Origin: JTS-AC122 sp041742635
GTDB lineage: Bacteria; Planctomycetota; Phycisphaerae; Phycisphaerales; UBA1924
Assembly (NCBI GenBank): GCA_041742635.1
Contig: JBGSIF010000220.1
Location: 1-14,970, forward strand
Reading direction: 5' to 3'
Length of the DNA: 14,970 nt
Part shown: one piece after another, positions 14,304 through 14,970 of the stretch
How the letters are laid out: every line of letters starts with the position of its first letter
Numbering within the stretch: the stretch's first letter is position 1
Program-made: the position numbers and the translations under genes
Notes under the pieces: generated by a model
Seen by the model: the letters and a program-made list of their open reading frames with translations, nothing else
The model's database searches: none
What the model was told of the DNA's origin: nothing

Positions 14304-14970
14304 CACGCAGCCTCCGTCATTGGCCGCCCACCCACCCGGTGGCCCCGCTCTCCAGAGCGGGGCTCCCTGTCGACCGACTCCTCATCCACCCGCTCTCCTG
14401 ACCAGCCCTCTTCCTCTCCACTCATTTCTTCCCCCGGCCCCATCGCCCCCGACTCCCACACCCCCGACCGCTCCACACACCGCACCGCTCGATCTCCGAT
14501 CATCGAATCCTCGTGCGAAATCAGGTCCGTTGCCGCACGCCCGATCCGCTCTCTTGTCTCCTCATCGCCGTGCGCGATCACCCGCTCTCCAAGCCACAGC
14601 CCCGCGAGCAGATGCCCGTCCCGTTCATCCCGCAGCATCATCCGCACGACCCCCTCGGCTTCATCACGCCACGCTCCCGCCGACGCATCCCCCCGCAGCA
14701 GCCCGTGCATGAAGATCACCCACCCCGCCGTCGCCCGCAGCCGGTGGTGTTCGTCGTCCTTGAACTCCAGCAACGCACGCAGCCCGCTTCCCTCCCCACT
14801 CACCATCGATCGCCCGGATATCGGCCCGCCCCCATTCCTTCGCCGTCGTTTCCCCAGCGACTCCAGCGCATTGGACCGCACCCGCACATCGTCGTGCTGC
14901 AGACACGCCCGCAGCGCATCCCCGCCCGCTTGGTCGTTCGACTCCCCCAGCGCGCTCGCCGCCGTCGCCG
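14303..14970 (-). CDS. HEAT-repeat protein (N-terminus cut by window edge)
   Basis: The frame is open from the right edge to TGA 14305-14303; 221 residues are visible. HEAT-like helical repeats are clear near the edge: ASALGESNDQAGGDALRACLQ, then HDDVRVRSNALESLGK, and FKDDEHHRLRATAGWVIFMHGLL. The 'hydrophobic helix - turn with D/P - VRxxAxxxL' spacing is the HEAT signature. Such proteins are usually protein-binding scaffolds. The last 45 residues are acidic and Gly/Glu-rich, hence probably disordered. The internal GTG at 14887 is not taken as the start because the repeat frame continues without break to the edge. The gene is coupled by TGATG to the membrane protein gene. Function unknown. Confidence 0.75.
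   Translation of the reverse strand, partial: ATAASALGESNDQAGGDALRACLQHDDVRVRSNALESLGKRRRRNGGGPISGRSMVSGEGSGLRALLEFKDDEHHRLRATAGWVIFMHGLLRGDASAGAWRDEAEGVVRMMLRDERDGHLLAGLWLGERVIAHGDEETRERIGRAATDLISHEDSMIGDRAVRCVERSGVWESGAMGPGEEMSGEEEGWSGERVDEESVDREPRSGERGHRVGGRPMTEAA

Noticed and set aside
13518..14306. Assigning the membrane protein to a named secretion or stress family
   Set aside because: Only one membrane segment and Ala/Arg-rich sequence are visible; no motif justifies a name.
1..14970. CRISPR arrays, tRNA/rRNA genes, transposases, integrases, phage structural genes
   Set aside because: I found no regularly spaced repeats, no cloverleaf candidates by eye, and no recognisable mobile-element proteins in any frame; small or divergent RNAs cannot be excluded without a covariance search.

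Overview
The window looks like chromosomal DNA of a high-GC planctomycete, probably Phycisphaerae-like. This is inference from composition, many Ala/Arg/Gly-rich reading frames, weak or missing Shine-Dalgarno (SD) sites at several genes, and the mix of a PilM-like protein, a TPR lipoprotein and a membrane-anchored GATase-like protein. I see no rRNA, tRNA, CRISPR array, insertion sequence or phage structural gene. Nearly all genes lie on the minus strand; only three (about 1441-3338) are on the plus strand.

Left part (1-3338). A minus-strand membrane-anchored protein with a GATase/ThuA-like Rossmann segment runs off the left edge. Divergent from it are a short Cro/CI-type HTH regulator with a GTG start that appears leaderless, and an overlapping 108-residue protein of unknown function. 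A TPR lipoprotein follows. It converges on thymidylate kinase.

Middle (3381-9507, minus strand, read right to left). Aconitase A is directly coupled to a PaaI-type hotdog thioesterase. Next come a PilM-like actin-fold protein with a long low-complexity insert, a HicB antitoxin-like gene followed by what looks like a broken hicA, and tmk.

Right part (9668-14970, minus strand, right to left). A HEAT-repeat protein enters from the right edge, followed by a tightly coupled single-pass membrane protein and an ArsR-family repressor. Next is a promoter containing two overlapping TCGATAT/TATCGAT inverted repeats. It leads into a nitroreductase, an SDR oxidoreductase and a DinB-fold protein with a conserved metal triad. 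Last is a LysR-type regulator lying immediately upstream of the aconitase gene.

Together the right part reads as a redox or electrophile-stress module (ArsR, nitroreductase, SDR, DinB) next to a TCA-cycle gene that may be under LysR control. The most distinctive signals are regulatory. Both the XRE-type and the LysR-type regulator genes appear to make leaderless transcripts, with a dyad covering the -10 box and the start codon. The nitroreductase promoter carries tandem overlapping operators between -35 and -10 and just downstream. I found no convincing new multi-gene defence or mobile system. The least explained gene groups are the XRE/108-residue pair and the HEAT/membrane/ArsR operon.
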